Shown here piece by piece: positions 18,213-26,955 of a stretch of 64,000 bases of DNA. Position 1 is the first letter of the stretch. Every line of letters starts with the position of its first letter. Where the stretch lies: assembly GCF_017309385.1 (NCBI RefSeq), contig NZ_JAFJMJ010000001.1:3968001-4032000 (forward strand), given 5' to 3'. The notes beneath the pieces were generated by a model that did no database searches, was not told the DNA's origin, and was given only the letters and a program-made list of their open reading frames with translations. The stretch comes from Amycolatopsis sp. 195334CR. Lineage in GTDB: Bacteria; Actinomycetota; Actinomycetes; Mycobacteriales; Pseudonocardiaceae. The position numbers were made by a program, and so were the translations under genes.

Positions 18213-18733
18213 GACCGTCCGCCCTCGGTCGGTGTATTTCGTGGACAGCTCTGCCCAATTCTTGACTGGCCTGCAGCGCCCGATCGGGGCGGACTTTCTC
18301 AGAAAGCTTACCGAACGCTCAACATCGTGTGAAGGGGTTCGGCGGGTGATTAACGCGCTTGGTCAATTATTTACTTAGAAAATCCTTATAACCAACCGGT
18401 TACGGTCCAGCTGTCGGGATAGCCCCGCTCGCTGGTCGTGTCGCGCGCTAATGCGGTCGCGTTCCCGGCCTGATCGGGACGGGTTCCAGTACGGAAAATA
18501 ATCGAACGTGCACCGAGAATGACTCGGCCGTTCGGGGTAATCCGACTTAGTGCAGGATCATCAGTTCGCCGGACTGGCCCGGGTCGATGTGTGCCGAATT
18601 TCCGGCCAATGGGTCGGTTTCGCCGACTTTCCTACGAAAGTTGCTAGTTTGTTCAACGGTGCAACGAGGCGCTGCTGTCAGCAGGAGGAAAGCAGCACCG
18701 TTGTGCGGTGCCGAGCGATCCGGGGGGATGGCG
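18213..18733. promoter_or_regulatory. Divergent promoter region between the SARP and LAL genes
   Basis: There are 520 bases without a convincing gene between two divergent regulator genes. A marked AT-rich island spans about 18350-18400 in otherwise GC-rich DNA. Inside it, three 5-base boxes at 18363-18367, 18374-18378 and 18385-18389 are spaced exactly 11 bases apart. Read on the minus strand they are ATAAG, CTAAG and ATTGA, like the boxes before other cluster genes. The palindrome AACCGGTT at 18394-18401 follows. The part from about 18560 to 18733 is the leader of the LAL gene and could encode an N-terminal extension of that protein, which I consider unlikely. Confidence 0.6.
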
Positions 18734-21508
18734 ATGGAACTGGTGGAACGAGAGGAGCAGCTGCGCGTACTCGGGCTGCTGCTCAACGAAACACTGGTCA
18801 GGAAAGGTCAGGTCGCGCTACTCGACGGCCCGGCCGCGAGCGGGAAAACGGAACTGCTGCGGGTGTTCGCCGAACGCGCGCAGAAATCGGGTGTGCTATT
18901 CCTGAGCGCGTTGTGCTCGCGGTCCGAGCGGGCGCTGCCGTTCGGCGTGATCAGCCAGCTGGTGCACAGCGCGGTGCTGCCGGCGGAGCTGCACGGGCGG
19001 CTGGTGCGCCTGCTCGACGAGGGCGTGGCGGAGGCGCTCGCCGCCCGGTCCCGGCCGGAGCCGCCGGAACTGGGGCAGGTGTTCCACGGCATTTCGCTGG
19101 CGCTGCTGGAACTCGCCGCGCTCGACCCGCTGCTGATCGGGGTGGACGACCTGCGGCACGTGGACACCCTGTCGCTGCAGTGCCTGCTGTACCTGATCCG
19201 GCGCCTGCGCTCGGCCAGGGTGCTGGCGGTGCTGACCGACGACACCGATCCGGTGCCGTCGCAGCGCCCGTTCGGCGCGGAACTGCTGCGCCAGCCGCAC
19301 TTCCAGCGGATCAGGGTGGGCCCGCTGTCGGAAGCGGGGGTGGCGCGGCTGCTGGCGCGGCGCGCCGACCTGCCCGCCGGACTGGCGCCGGAGTTCCACG
19401 CCGCCACCGGCGGCAACCCGCTGCTGCTGGCCTCGCTGGCCGAGGACCACCGCGAGCTGGGCACCGCCCGGCCGGAGGGCTACGGCCTGGCCGTGCTGAG
19501 CTGCTTGCACCGCGGCGACCCGGTCCGGACGCGGGTGGCCCGCGCGGTGGCCGTGCTCGGCGGGGACGGTTCCCCGGAAACGCTGGCCGCGCTGGCCGGC
19601 GCCGAACCGGACGTGGTGCGGCAGAGCTGCGCCGCGCTGACCGCGGCCGGGCTGCTCGACACCGGCGCCTTCCGGCACCCGGTCGGCAGGCAGGCGGTGC
19701 TCGACGACCTCGCCCCGGACGACCGGATCGAGCTGCACCGGCGGGCCGCGCGCCTGCTGCAGGAGGTGGGCGCGTCCGCGATGACGGTGGCCGGTCACCT
19801 GATCGAGGCCGGCGACGTCCAGCCGCCGTGGGCGGTCACCGTGTTGCTGGAGGCGGCCGAACAGGCGCTGCTGTCCGACCGGATGGAGCTGGCCGCCGAC
19901 TCGCTGCGGCTGGCCCACCGCGCCAGCCTCGGGGAGGAGGACCGGGCGGCCATCCGGGCCCGGCTGGCCTACGCCGAATGGCAGGTGAACCCGGCCGCAG
20001 CGGCCGAGCACCTCGCCCCGCTCGCCGCGGCCATGCGCGCCGACCAGCTCAACCGGCGCGATTGCATAGTGCTGATCCGGCAGCTGCTCTGGCACGGCCG
20101 CGCCGACGAGGCGATGGACCTGCTCGACCGCCTGCGTTCCTCGGTGCGCGAGCAGCACACCGAGGCCGCGGCCGAACTGCGGCACACGGAGCTGTGGCTG
20201 ACCAGCGTGCACCCGCCGCTGGCCAGCCGTCGCCCGCCCGCGCACCCGGCCGGGCCGCAGCCCGCGCTGGTCACCCCGAAGGCCGATCCCGGCCTGCAGT
20301 CCACCGCGATGCTGGCCGACGTGCTCGCGCGCGGGCGCAGCCACGAGGCGGTCGACCGGGCCGAAGCGGTGCTGCGTGACATCGACCTGAACCGCAGCAC
20401 CTCGTGGGCCGAGGAGTCGGCCATGCTCGCGCTGCTGGTGCTGATCACCGCCGGCCGGGCGAAGAACGCGGCCGACTGGTGCGATCGGCTGCTCAGCGCG
20501 GCCGAACAGCGGCGGGCCCCGGTGTGGCGGGCGATGTTCGCCAGCGCCCGCGCCACCATCGCGGTGCGCCAGGGCGAACTGGCCGCGGCCGCCGAACACG
20601 CCGAACTCGCGCTGACCCAGATGGCCCGCAAGTCGTGGGGCGTCGCGATCGGACTGCCGCTGGGCAGCCTGATCCTGGCGAAGACCCGGATGGGCCGGTT
20701 CGAGGAGGCCGCGCAGCTGGTCACCTACACCGTGCCGGACGCGATGTTCCAGAGCCGGTACGGGCTGCCGTACCTGTACGCCCGCGGGAACTACTACCTG
20801 GCCACCAACCACCACCACGCCGCGCTGGCGGATTTCCTGTCCTGCGGGGAACTCATGCAGGGCTGGCGGCTGGAGGTGGCCGGACTGGTGCCGTGGCGCA
20901 CCTCGGCCGCGGAAGCGTGGCTGCGACTGGGCAATCTGGAGCAGGCGCGGTTGCTCGTGCACGACCAGCTGGCCCAACCGGGCACCGACGGCTTCCGCAC
21001 GCGCGGGGCGTCCCTGCGCCTGCTCGCGGCGTTGAGCCCGTCACCGCGGCGCCTGCCGTTGCTCACCGAAGCACTGGAACTGTTCGAATCGGCCGGTGAC
21101 TGCTACGAACAGGCGCGCGTGCTGGTCGATTTGAGCCGCGTCCACTACGAAGCCGACGACAAGCGGCGGGCGCGGAAGGTGTTCCGGCGGGCGTGGCACC
21201 TGGCGAAGGTGTGCGACGCGCAACCGCTGTGCGCGGAGCTGCTGTCCTCCAGCAGCGATCTGTCCACAGGGGCCGGTGCCGGTGAGGACACCGCGGGCAT
21301 CACCTCGCTGACCAGTTCGGAACGCCGGGTCGCGGCACTGGCGGTGATCGGGTACACGAACCGGGAGATCGCCGGCAAGTTGCACATCACCGCGAGCACG
21401 GTGGAACAGCACCTGACCCGGGTGTACCGCAAGCTCAACGTGAAACGCCGCAACGACCTGCCGCTGGACCTGCGTGCCGAGCCGGCACCACGGATTCGCC
21501 TGGCATAA
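18734..21508 (+). CDS. LAL-family (large LuxR) transcriptional regulator
   Basis: A 924-residue LAL regulator. It opens with ELVEREEQL, the usual N-terminus of the family. Walker A is DGPAASGKTELL near residue 30 and Walker B is LLIGVDDL near 135. A long helical TPR-like middle follows. The C-terminus is a LuxR helix-turn-helix (LTSSERRVAALAVIGYTNRE, then HITASTVEQHLTRVYRKLNV). The second ATG of an ATG-N3-ATG pair was chosen because the GGGGGG ribosome site is 7 bases before it and too close to the first. Such proteins activate polyketide clusters (family knowledge). It is divergent from the large SARP; the two probably form the left regulatory border of the cluster. Confidence 0.85.
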   Translation: MELVEREEQLRVLGLLLNETLVRKGQVALLDGPAASGKTELLRVFAERAQKSGVLFLSALCSRSERALPFGVISQLVHSAVLPAELHGRLVRLLDEGVAEALAARSRPEPPELGQVFHGISLALLELAALDPLLIGVDDLRHVDTLSLQCLLYLIRRLRSARVLAVLTDDTDPVPSQRPFGAELLRQPHFQRIRVGPLSEAGVARLLARRADLPAGLAPEFHAATGGNPLLLASLAEDHRELGTARPEGYGLAVLSCLHRGDPVRTRVARAVAVLGGDGSPETLAALAGAEPDVVRQSCAALTAAGLLDTGAFRHPVGRQAVLDDLAPDDRIELHRRAARLLQEVGASAMTVAGHLIEAGDVQPPWAVTVLLEAAEQALLSDRMELAADSLRLAHRASLGEEDRAAIRARLAYAEWQVNPAAAAEHLAPLAAAMRADQLNRRDCIVLIRQLLWHGRADEAMDLLDRLRSSVREQHTEAAAELRHTELWLTSVHPPLASRRPPAHPAGPQPALVTPKADPGLQSTAMLADVLARGRSHEAVDRAEAVLRDIDLNRSTSWAEESAMLALLVLITAGRAKNAADWCDRLLSAAEQRRAPVWRAMFASARATIAVRQGELAAAAEHAELALTQMARKSWGVAIGLPLGSLILAKTRMGRFEEAAQLVTYTVPDAMFQSRYGLPYLYARGNYYLATNHHHAALADFLSCGELMQGWRLEVAGLVPWRTSAAEAWLRLGNLEQARLLVHDQLAQPGTDGFRTRGASLRLLAALSPSPRRLPLLTEALELFESAGDCYEQARVLVDLSRVHYEADDKRRARKVFRRAWHLAKVCDAQPLCAELLSSSSDLSTGAGAGEDTAGITSLTSSERRVAALAVIGYTNREIAGKLHITASTVEQHLTRVYRKLNVKRRNDLPLDLRAEPAPRIRLA

Positions 21509-21540
21509 CAGGGGTTATGGCTCGTCGGGCGGTTGAGAAA

Positions 21541-21576
21541 GCCCCCGGCGCTCGAGGGGGAGGTGGCGCCGGGGGC
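21541..21576. terminator. Bidirectional terminator between LAL and P450 genes
   Basis: Eleven-base perfect arms (21541-21551 with 21566-21576) enclose a 14-base loop, between two convergent genes. The outer flanks TTGAG and CTCAA extend the pairing across a 3-base bulge. The rest of 21577-21691 holds nothing I can identify. Confidence 0.75.
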
Positions 21577-21691
21577 TCAAGGTCGGCCGAGGGGGGTGGC
21601 CGACTTCGTCAGCGTACCGCGTGGTCTGGCTCCGTGGGGGGCGAAGGCCGGAATTCTCGATTCTCACTCACAAGTTCACCCGATGCGCGCC

Positions 21692-22900
21692 CTACCAGGC
21701 GACCGGCAGGGCGTGCAAACCGTAGACCGCGCCCTGGCGCTTGTACGGCAGGTCCTCCACCGGCGCGGCCAGGCGCAACGTGGGAATGCGCGAGATCAGC
21801 TCGCGGAACAGGATTTCCAGTTCGAGGCGCGCGAGGTTCTGCCCGACGCACTGGTGCACCCCGTAACCGAAGGCGATGTGATGACGCGCACCCCGCTGGA
21901 TGTCGAACACCTCAGGACTGGGGAAAACCTCAGGATCCCAGTCCGCGGCCCCGAGGAGCGCGATCAGGCCCTCGCCCGCCTTGATCGTTGTTCCACCCAG
22001 CTCGATGTCCTCGGTGGCGATGCGGGCCGGCACGATGTCGCCGATGCTCAGGTATCGCAGCATTTCCTCGACCGCGGACCCGACCAGTCCCGGGTCGGCG
22101 CGCAACGCGGCCAGCTGGTCGGGATTTTCCAGCAGCGCCAGCGTGCCGAGGGAAATCATGTTCGCCGTGGTCTCGTGCCCGGCGTTGAGCAGCAGCAGAA
22201 TGGTGGCCAGCAGGTTCTCCCTGGTGACCTCGCCCTTCTCCAGGTGGTTGTGCACCAGGCTGCTGACCAGGTCCTCGTCCGGGTGGCGCTGCTTCTCGCT
22301 GATCAGGTCGCCGAGGAAGGCCCTGATCTCGGTCATCGCCTTGGCCACCTCGTCCGGCGTGCTGTCGAAGGAGAGCAGCACGCCGGTTTTGTCCTGGAAG
22401 AACTCGTGGTCGGCGTAGGGCACGCCGAGCGTCCGGCAGATCACCAGTGAGGGCACCGGAAGCGCCAGGTGGGTGACCAGGTCGGCGGGCTGGGGCTGGG
22501 CCAGCAGGTGGTCGAGCTGCTCGGTGACGATCCGCTCGATGGCCGGGCGCAGCACCTTCATCCGCCGCACGGTGAACTCCGGGATGAGCATCCGGCGGTA
22601 CAGCGTGTGCTCCGGTGGGTCCTGCCGCATGAACGGCGGTTTGTGCCCCTGCTTGACGATGTCCTTCTGGATCGGGATCAGCGGCGGGAACCCGGGTTTG
22701 GTGATGTCCGCGCTGACCGTGGGGTGGGCCAGCACGGCACGCGCGTCGGCGTACCGGGTGAGCAGCCAGGCCGGGGTGCCGTCGGGCAGCTGCGCGCGGC
22801 TGACCGGTTCGGTCTCGCGCAGCTTGGCGTACTCGGACGGGGGGTCGAACGGGCACCTGCGGGCCATCGGGAACTCCGGCGTCTCCGGATCCTGGGTCAT
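21692..22900 (-). CDS. Cytochrome P450 of the tetronate operon
   Basis: A 402-residue soluble bacterial P450 (CYP105/107-like in general form). The I-helix oxygen motif AGHETT is at 240-245, the ExxR pair at Glu279/Arg282, and the heme loop FGYGVHQCVG has the thiolate ligand Cys351. All key residues are intact. It starts 9 bases after the acyltransferase stop and is the last gene of the five-gene tetronate operon, so it is probably a tailoring oxygenase of the tetronate or its polyene chain, for example hydroxylation of a methyl branch (inference). Ferredoxin and reductase genes are not in the window and would be supplied from elsewhere. Confidence 0.88.
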   Translation of the reverse strand: MTQDPETPEFPMARRCPFDPPSEYAKLRETEPVSRAQLPDGTPAWLLTRYADARAVLAHPTVSADITKPGFPPLIPIQKDIVKQGHKPPFMRQDPPEHTLYRRMLIPEFTVRRMKVLRPAIERIVTEQLDHLLAQPQPADLVTHLALPVPSLVICRTLGVPYADHEFFQDKTGVLLSFDSTPDEVAKAMTEIRAFLGDLISEKQRHPDEDLVSSLVHNHLEKGEVTRENLLATILLLLNAGHETTANMISLGTLALLENPDQLAALRADPGLVGSAVEEMLRYLSIGDIVPARIATEDIELGGTTIKAGEGLIALLGAADWDPEVFPSPEVFDIQRGARHHIAFGYGVHQCVGQNLARLELEILFRELISRIPTLRLAAPVEDLPYKRQGAVYGLHALPVAW

Positions 22901-22909
22901 CCTTGGCTC

Positions 22910-23713
22910 CTATTCGTTGGTCCCGCCGACCGGGGCGACTTCTCGGCGGTGGGGGTGGTGGGCGGGGAAACTTTCCAGGCCCTGCTTGATCTCGGCCAGC
23001 ACGTCCGCGGCCTCCGCGCCGTCGATCACGCGGTGGTCGAAGGCCAGGCTCAACCGCATCACCGGGGCGGCGGTGATCCGGCCGTCGCGCACCACCGGCC
23101 GGTCGGTGATCCGGCCGAGGCCGAGGGTCACGGTGGTGCCGCCGACGGAGTGGAAGCCGTCCACCGGGCGGTGGCCCAGCGAGGTGACGGCGAAGGTGCC
23201 GAACCGCTGGGCCCGCACTTCCAGCGGGCGCACCGCCATCGCGAACAGCACGCGCCCGAGCCACGGCGGCAGCCGGTGCAGCTTGCGGGCCCCGGCGAAC
23301 TCCGGCATGGTCTCCGCGTCACCGTCGCGGAAGTGGTCCACTCTGGACTGGATCCCGGCGAGGTCCTCCTCGTGCACTCCGTCGAGCACGGTGGACAGCA
23401 CGACGCGCCTGCCGTTGACCCGCTTGTCCAGGGTGACCTTCGCGGCCACTCCGCCGTACCTGGCCACCCTGGCGAACAGTCCACCGTGGATCGCCGCGTT
23501 CGCTTCGGGGTGCGCGGCCAGCACGCGGGCGGCCGAGTGCACCACGTAGGTGATCACGGAGATCCGCGTGCCCGCCGCCTTCGCCTGTTCGCGGTGGCCG
23601 GTCACCGCGGTCATGTCGACCTCGGTGTCCAGGAAGACCGGCGAGAACCGCCGGATCTCGCGCAGGAAGTAGAGCGTGTGCCGCCGTTCTCGGTCGATCG
23701 CCGGGAACCTCAT
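22910..23713 (-). CDS. E2-type acyltransferase of tetronate maturation (AbyA4/Agg4-like)
   Basis: A 267-residue stand-alone catalytic domain of 2-oxoacid dehydrogenase E2 acyltransferases, without lipoyl or peripheral-subunit-binding domains. The catalytic signature AFDHRVIDG contains His227 and Asp231. In agglomerin and abyssomicin pathways this enzyme type acetylates the hydroxymethyl group of the tetronate so that acetate can be eliminated to an exocyclic methylene (established for Agg4/AbyA4). The position after the ACP gene, with an ATGA overlap, matches that gene order. The eliminating partner (Agg5/AbyA5 type) is not in this operon, where a P450 takes the next place. The ATG is chosen because of the overlap; an upstream in-frame extension lies inside the ACP gene. 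Confidence 0.82.
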   Translation of the reverse strand: MRFPAIDRERRHTLYFLREIRRFSPVFLDTEVDMTAVTGHREQAKAAGTRISVITYVVHSAARVLAAHPEANAAIHGGLFARVARYGGVAAKVTLDKRVNGRRVVLSTVLDGVHEEDLAGIQSRVDHFRDGDAETMPEFAGARKLHRLPPWLGRVLFAMAVRPLEVRAQRFGTFAVTSLGHRPVDGFHSVGGTTVTLGLGRITDRPVVRDGRITAAPVMRLSLAFDHRVIDGAEAADVLAEIKQGLESFPAHHPHRREVAPVGGTNE

Positions 23714-23934
23714 GCCGCCACCAGCGAGTACACGTCTTCGAGGCTGCCCGCTTCGAGCAGGTCCGGCAGGGAAACCGGCTTGCCGGTGCGCTTCTCCACC
23801 ACGGTCAGCAGCCACAGCAGGTACACCGAGTCCCAGCCGGGCAGCTCGTCCAGGCTGCGTGCGGCGTCGGAGGTGGTGACCGGCAGGCCAAGCTCGTCAC
23901 GCACCAGCGTGACCAGATCGTCCACTGTGTTCAC
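23710..23934 (-). CDS. Stand-alone acyl carrier protein for the glyceryl unit
   Basis: A 74-residue ACP. The phosphopantetheine site is GWDS with Ser36; the Trp in place of the usual Gly-x-Asp-Ser context is typical of dedicated carriers of FkbH-type systems rather than of PKS modules. It starts at a GTG overlapping the FkbH stop by 4 bases and ends in an ATGA overlap with the acyltransferase. Its role by family is to carry the D-3-phosphoglycerate-derived glyceryl thioester made by the FkbH protein and deliver it to the KASIII-like enzyme. Confidence 0.85.
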   Translation of the reverse strand: MNTVDDLVTLVRDELGLPVTTSDAARSLDELPGWDSVYLLWLLTVVEKRTGKPVSLPDLLEAGSLEDVYSLVAA

Positions 23935-25769
23935 TGGAGTGCTCCTGGGAAGTCGAGGTCGACGTGGGCGGGGACTTCGGTGATCTCGCCGAGGTCGTGC
24001 CGGAAGCGGGTGACCCCGCCGGACTCGGGCAGCGGGGTGAACCCGTAGCGGGGGTAGAAGTCGGCGACCTTGCCGTTCTTCGCGGTGGGCCGGTAGCTGC
24101 CGAACACCTCGGTGATGCCGTGTTCGCGGGCGTGGTGCAGCAGTGCCGACAGGCACGCCTGCTCGATGCCGCGGGAGAACACCCGGCAGCTCAGGATGAA
24201 GTTCTCCAGGTGGAGTGCCCGCGCTTCGCGCCGGGCGAAGACCACCCCGACCAGACCGTTCTCCCCGAACCGGTCGCTCGACCGGATGGCGAGCACCAGC
24301 CGATCGGGGTCCTCCGCCAGTTCCCGGACCTCCGGCAGCTGCAATCGCCGGGTGGTCAGGTTGAACTGGTTGGTGCGCAGGGAGAGCTGGGAAACGCGCG
24401 GGAACTCGGCCTCGGTCGCCGGGGCGAACCGCACCCGGATGCCGAGTTCGGCCAGGTACCGCTCGATTGAGTCGAAGCTGTCCAGGAAGTCCTTTCTGGA
24501 CAGCTCCGCGCGGTACTTGTCCACCCTGGCGCGGTCCTCTGTGGTCAGTTCGCGCACGTCGAACCAGCCGTCGGCGAGCAGGGTGCCCACGTGCAGCGCC
24601 GGGTCCCCGGTCACCGGCAGCACCGCCACCGACGGCAGTTCGTCGCGGACCAGGCCGCATTCCAGCGTGTTGTCGTCGACGAAGGCGAACGAGTCCACGC
24701 CGAGGTTGAGGTCGGCGGCCAGCTGCCGGAGGTTGTCGTGCTTGGGCTGCCAGTTCGCGATGATCCGGACGAAGTCGTCCTCCGCCAGCGTCATCAGCGG
24801 GTTCTCGGTGAGCGCGCGCCGCACCGGGTCGAGGTCGTTCTTGCTCACCACGGCGAGCAACACGCCCTGTGACCCGATCTGCTTCACCACCCGCTGGAAC
24901 GCGCGGAACGCCTCGCCGTGGTGACTTTCCGCGACCTCGATGCCGTCGTGACCGTCTTCACCGAGGATGCCGCCCCACACCGTGCCGTCGAGGTCGAGCA
25001 CCAGGCACTTCTTCGTGCGCCCGGCGGTGTTCCTGGCCAGGTGCCCGATCTCGCGGGCGTAGCGGGCGAGCAGTTCCGCCGACAGGTGCATCTTCGCGTA
25101 GACGGCCAGCCTCGGGTCTTCGACCGGGATGCCTTCGGCCAGCAGCGGTTCGAGGTCGACCACCAGCACGCCCGGGTGCTGCTCGCCGAAGCGCAGCAGG
25201 CGCGCGTTGGCCTCGCGCCACAGCGCGCCGAGTTCCGCGCGGGAGCGGTGGTCGACCAGTTGCGCGGTGAACCGGTGGGGCAGCGGCAGCGTGTTCAGCA
25301 CCAGCGTGCCCTTGCTGTTCGCCTCGAAGATCGACGCCAGTTTGTCCAGAATGGACAGCTTCTCGTCGAGCGCCGCGCGCACGTCGGCCGGTCGCCACGG
25401 CACCGGCACCTCGGCGAAGACCGCCTCGGCGTCGAGCACGCAGAGGGTGAGCTCGGCCTCGGCGCGGTGGATGGCACTGTCCGGATCGGACAGTTCGGTG
25501 AGGTAACCGCCGAAGTCGCCGACCGTCGGGCGCAGCAGCAGCCCGTGCCGGGCGACCTCGGCGGTCAGCGACGGGACCAGTGGCGACAGCGTGCCGTTGC
25601 CGGTGATCGCCACCCGCACCACGGTCGCCTCGTTCTCGTCGACGTCCAACTGGGCGAGCAGCCGTCCGGCACGCGTGAGTTCCGCGGGCGCGAGGTCGGA
25701 CAGCAGCGCGGGCACGCGGTGGTAGGCCCCGGCGAGCTGCCCCTCGCGGTAGGCGGTGAAGAAGTCCAT
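23931..25769 (-). CDS. FkbH-like glyceryl-S-ACP synthase (HAD superfamily)
   Basis: A 612-residue enzyme. An N-terminal SGNH-hydrolase-like part covers residues 1-240. A HAD phosphatase domain follows, with motif I VLDLDGTVWGG (nucleophile Asp259, Asp261), and then a GNAT-like C-terminal domain (about 440-600). This long three-part form is one of the two known FkbH sizes. The family loads the glyceryl group of 1,3-bisphosphoglycerate on an ACP and removes the phosphate, giving the three-carbon unit of tetronates. It is overlapped by one base with the KASIII stop and by four with the ACP start, so the genes are strictly coupled. Confidence 0.9.
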   Translation of the reverse strand: MDFFTAYREGQLAGAYHRVPALLSDLAPAELTRAGRLLAQLDVDENEATVVRVAITGNGTLSPLVPSLTAEVARHGLLLRPTVGDFGGYLTELSDPDSAIHRAEAELTLCVLDAEAVFAEVPVPWRPADVRAALDEKLSILDKLASIFEANSKGTLVLNTLPLPHRFTAQLVDHRSRAELGALWREANARLLRFGEQHPGVLVVDLEPLLAEGIPVEDPRLAVYAKMHLSAELLARYAREIGHLARNTAGRTKKCLVLDLDGTVWGGILGEDGHDGIEVAESHHGEAFRAFQRVVKQIGSQGVLLAVVSKNDLDPVRRALTENPLMTLAEDDFVRIIANWQPKHDNLRQLAADLNLGVDSFAFVDDNTLECGLVRDELPSVAVLPVTGDPALHVGTLLADGWFDVRELTTEDRARVDKYRAELSRKDFLDSFDSIERYLAELGIRVRFAPATEAEFPRVSQLSLRTNQFNLTTRRLQLPEVRELAEDPDRLVLAIRSSDRFGENGLVGVVFARREARALHLENFILSCRVFSRGIEQACLSALLHHAREHGITEVFGSYRPTAKNGKVADFYPRYGFTPLPESGGVTRFRHDLGEITEVPAHVDLDFPGALQ

Positions 25770-26800
25770 CAGATCTTCTCCACCGCGAAGCCGGACTTGA
25801 TCCACTTGCTGGACTCGATCGCGATCCCGGCCACCCGGTCGCCCTGCGACAGCCACGGCAGCACCTTCTCCAGCTGCACGAACGGCATCGCGTTGCCGAC
25901 GTTGCCGGTCTCGGCCACACAGCTGACCTCGTGCGCGTCCGGCACACCGAGCCGGTCGACGATGGTCTCGGTCATCTTCCCGGACAGCTGCGGTGGCAGC
26001 AGGTAGTCGAGATCGCCACCGGACCAGTCCAGTTCGCCGAGCACCTCCTCCAGCGCCTCGGCGGCCAGGCCGGGCACCGACTCCTCGATGGCCTTGTAGT
26101 CCTCCAGCACCGGCGCCCGGTCGTCGTCCCGGTCGGCCACGCCGAACCACTCGACCACCTGCCCCGGCGGGCGGCCGAGGCCGACCAGCCGGACGAACAC
26201 GTGCCGCAGTTCCACCGCCTCCGGCCCCGGCTCGGTGCTCAGCACGGCCGCGCCCGCGCCATCACCGAAAAGGATGAAGTTCACCTGCTGCGCCGGGGTC
26301 AGCGCGGCGAAGTCGGTGTCGAAGTCGAGGTGCTTCACGCAGACGTCGCCGCCGAGCACGAGCGCGGTGCGGTGGCGCCCGGTGGAGAGCAGCTGCCGGG
26401 TCAGGTCGAGCGCCTGCACCGCGCCGGTGCAGCCGGATTGGAGCTGGTAGGTGGGCACCTGGTCGATGCCGAGCCGGTCGGCGATCAGGTTCACCGTGGC
26501 CGGCATCAGCTGGTCGGGGGTGGCGCTGCCCATCACCACCAGGTCGATGTCGCCGGGGGCCAGCCCGGCCCCGGTCAGCGCCCGCCGCCCGGCTTCCTCA
26601 CCGAGGTCGGCCAGCGTCGCGTGCGGTTTGCCGGTCTCCGGATCGACCGCGAGGTGGCGGGTCCGGGTGCCGATGAAGGTGTCCACCCACTGCTGCCACG
26701 CGCCGGTGGTGCCGAAGCGGGCGGCCAGCGCCGCGTTGTCCACCAGCGGCCCGGGAAAGGCCGTGCCCGCGGCCAGGACGTACGTTTGACGGGCGCCCAT
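25769..26800 (-). CDS. KASIII-like tetronate-forming ketosynthase (AbyA1-like)
   Basis: A 343-residue thiolase-fold protein of the FabH type. Nucleophile Cys124 sits in QSGCTGA. The FabH His-Gln-Ala-Asn region reads LPPQLSG (267-274), so the usual His is not where FabH has it; the Asn loop GNVGN (299-303) remains. In tetronate pathways this enzyme joins the glyceryl-ACP with the beta-ketoacyl chain and releases it as a tetronic acid, replacing a thioesterase. It is the first gene of the operon KASIII-FkbH-ACP-E2-P450 and has a GGGAGG ribosome site. A triple-box element lies 47-72 bases upstream. Confidence 0.87.
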   Translation of the reverse strand: MGARQTYVLAAGTAFPGPLVDNAALAARFGTTGAWQQWVDTFIGTRTRHLAVDPETGKPHATLADLGEEAGRRALTGAGLAPGDIDLVVMGSATPDQLMPATVNLIADRLGIDQVPTYQLQSGCTGAVQALDLTRQLLSTGRHRTALVLGGDVCVKHLDFDTDFAALTPAQQVNFILFGDGAGAAVLSTEPGPEAVELRHVFVRLVGLGRPPGQVVEWFGVADRDDDRAPVLEDYKAIEESVPGLAAEALEEVLGELDWSGGDLDYLLPPQLSGKMTETIVDRLGVPDAHEVSCVAETGNVGNAMPFVQLEKVLPWLSQGDRVAGIAIESSKWIKSGFAVEKI

Positions 26801-26846
26801 CGAGTTTCCTCCCTGCCGAGAATTCGCCCCATGCTCGATCGGTGGA

Positions 26847-26872
26847 CTAAACCGTTTCTTTCCCCGTACTTA
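26847..26872 (-). promoter_or_regulatory. Triple-box element before the tetronate operon
   Basis: Read on the minus strand, TAAG (26869-26872), AAAG (26858-26861) and TTAG (26847-26850) are spaced exactly 11 bases apart. The element is 47-72 bases before the KASIII start, the usual distance for an activator site overlapping the -35 region. Similar elements are before the tandem barrel protein, DUF5988 and efflux genes. Confidence 0.6.
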
Positions 26873-26915
26873 CGTCCGCCGGACTCAGGAACGTCTAATC
26901 GAGCTGTGCGATCGT

Positions 26916-26940
26916 GTTTCCGGTGGTTGTTTCCGGTGGT
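26916..26940 (+). promoter_or_regulatory. Direct repeat before the two-component operon
   Basis: GTTTCCGGTGGT occurs twice, at 26916-26927 and 26929-26940, separated by one base, 15 bases before the response-regulator start. A 13-base period is unusual for OmpR sites. It could be an autoregulatory site or a leader repeat. Confidence 0.4.
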
Positions 26941-26955
26941 ACGAAGGGCGGGACG

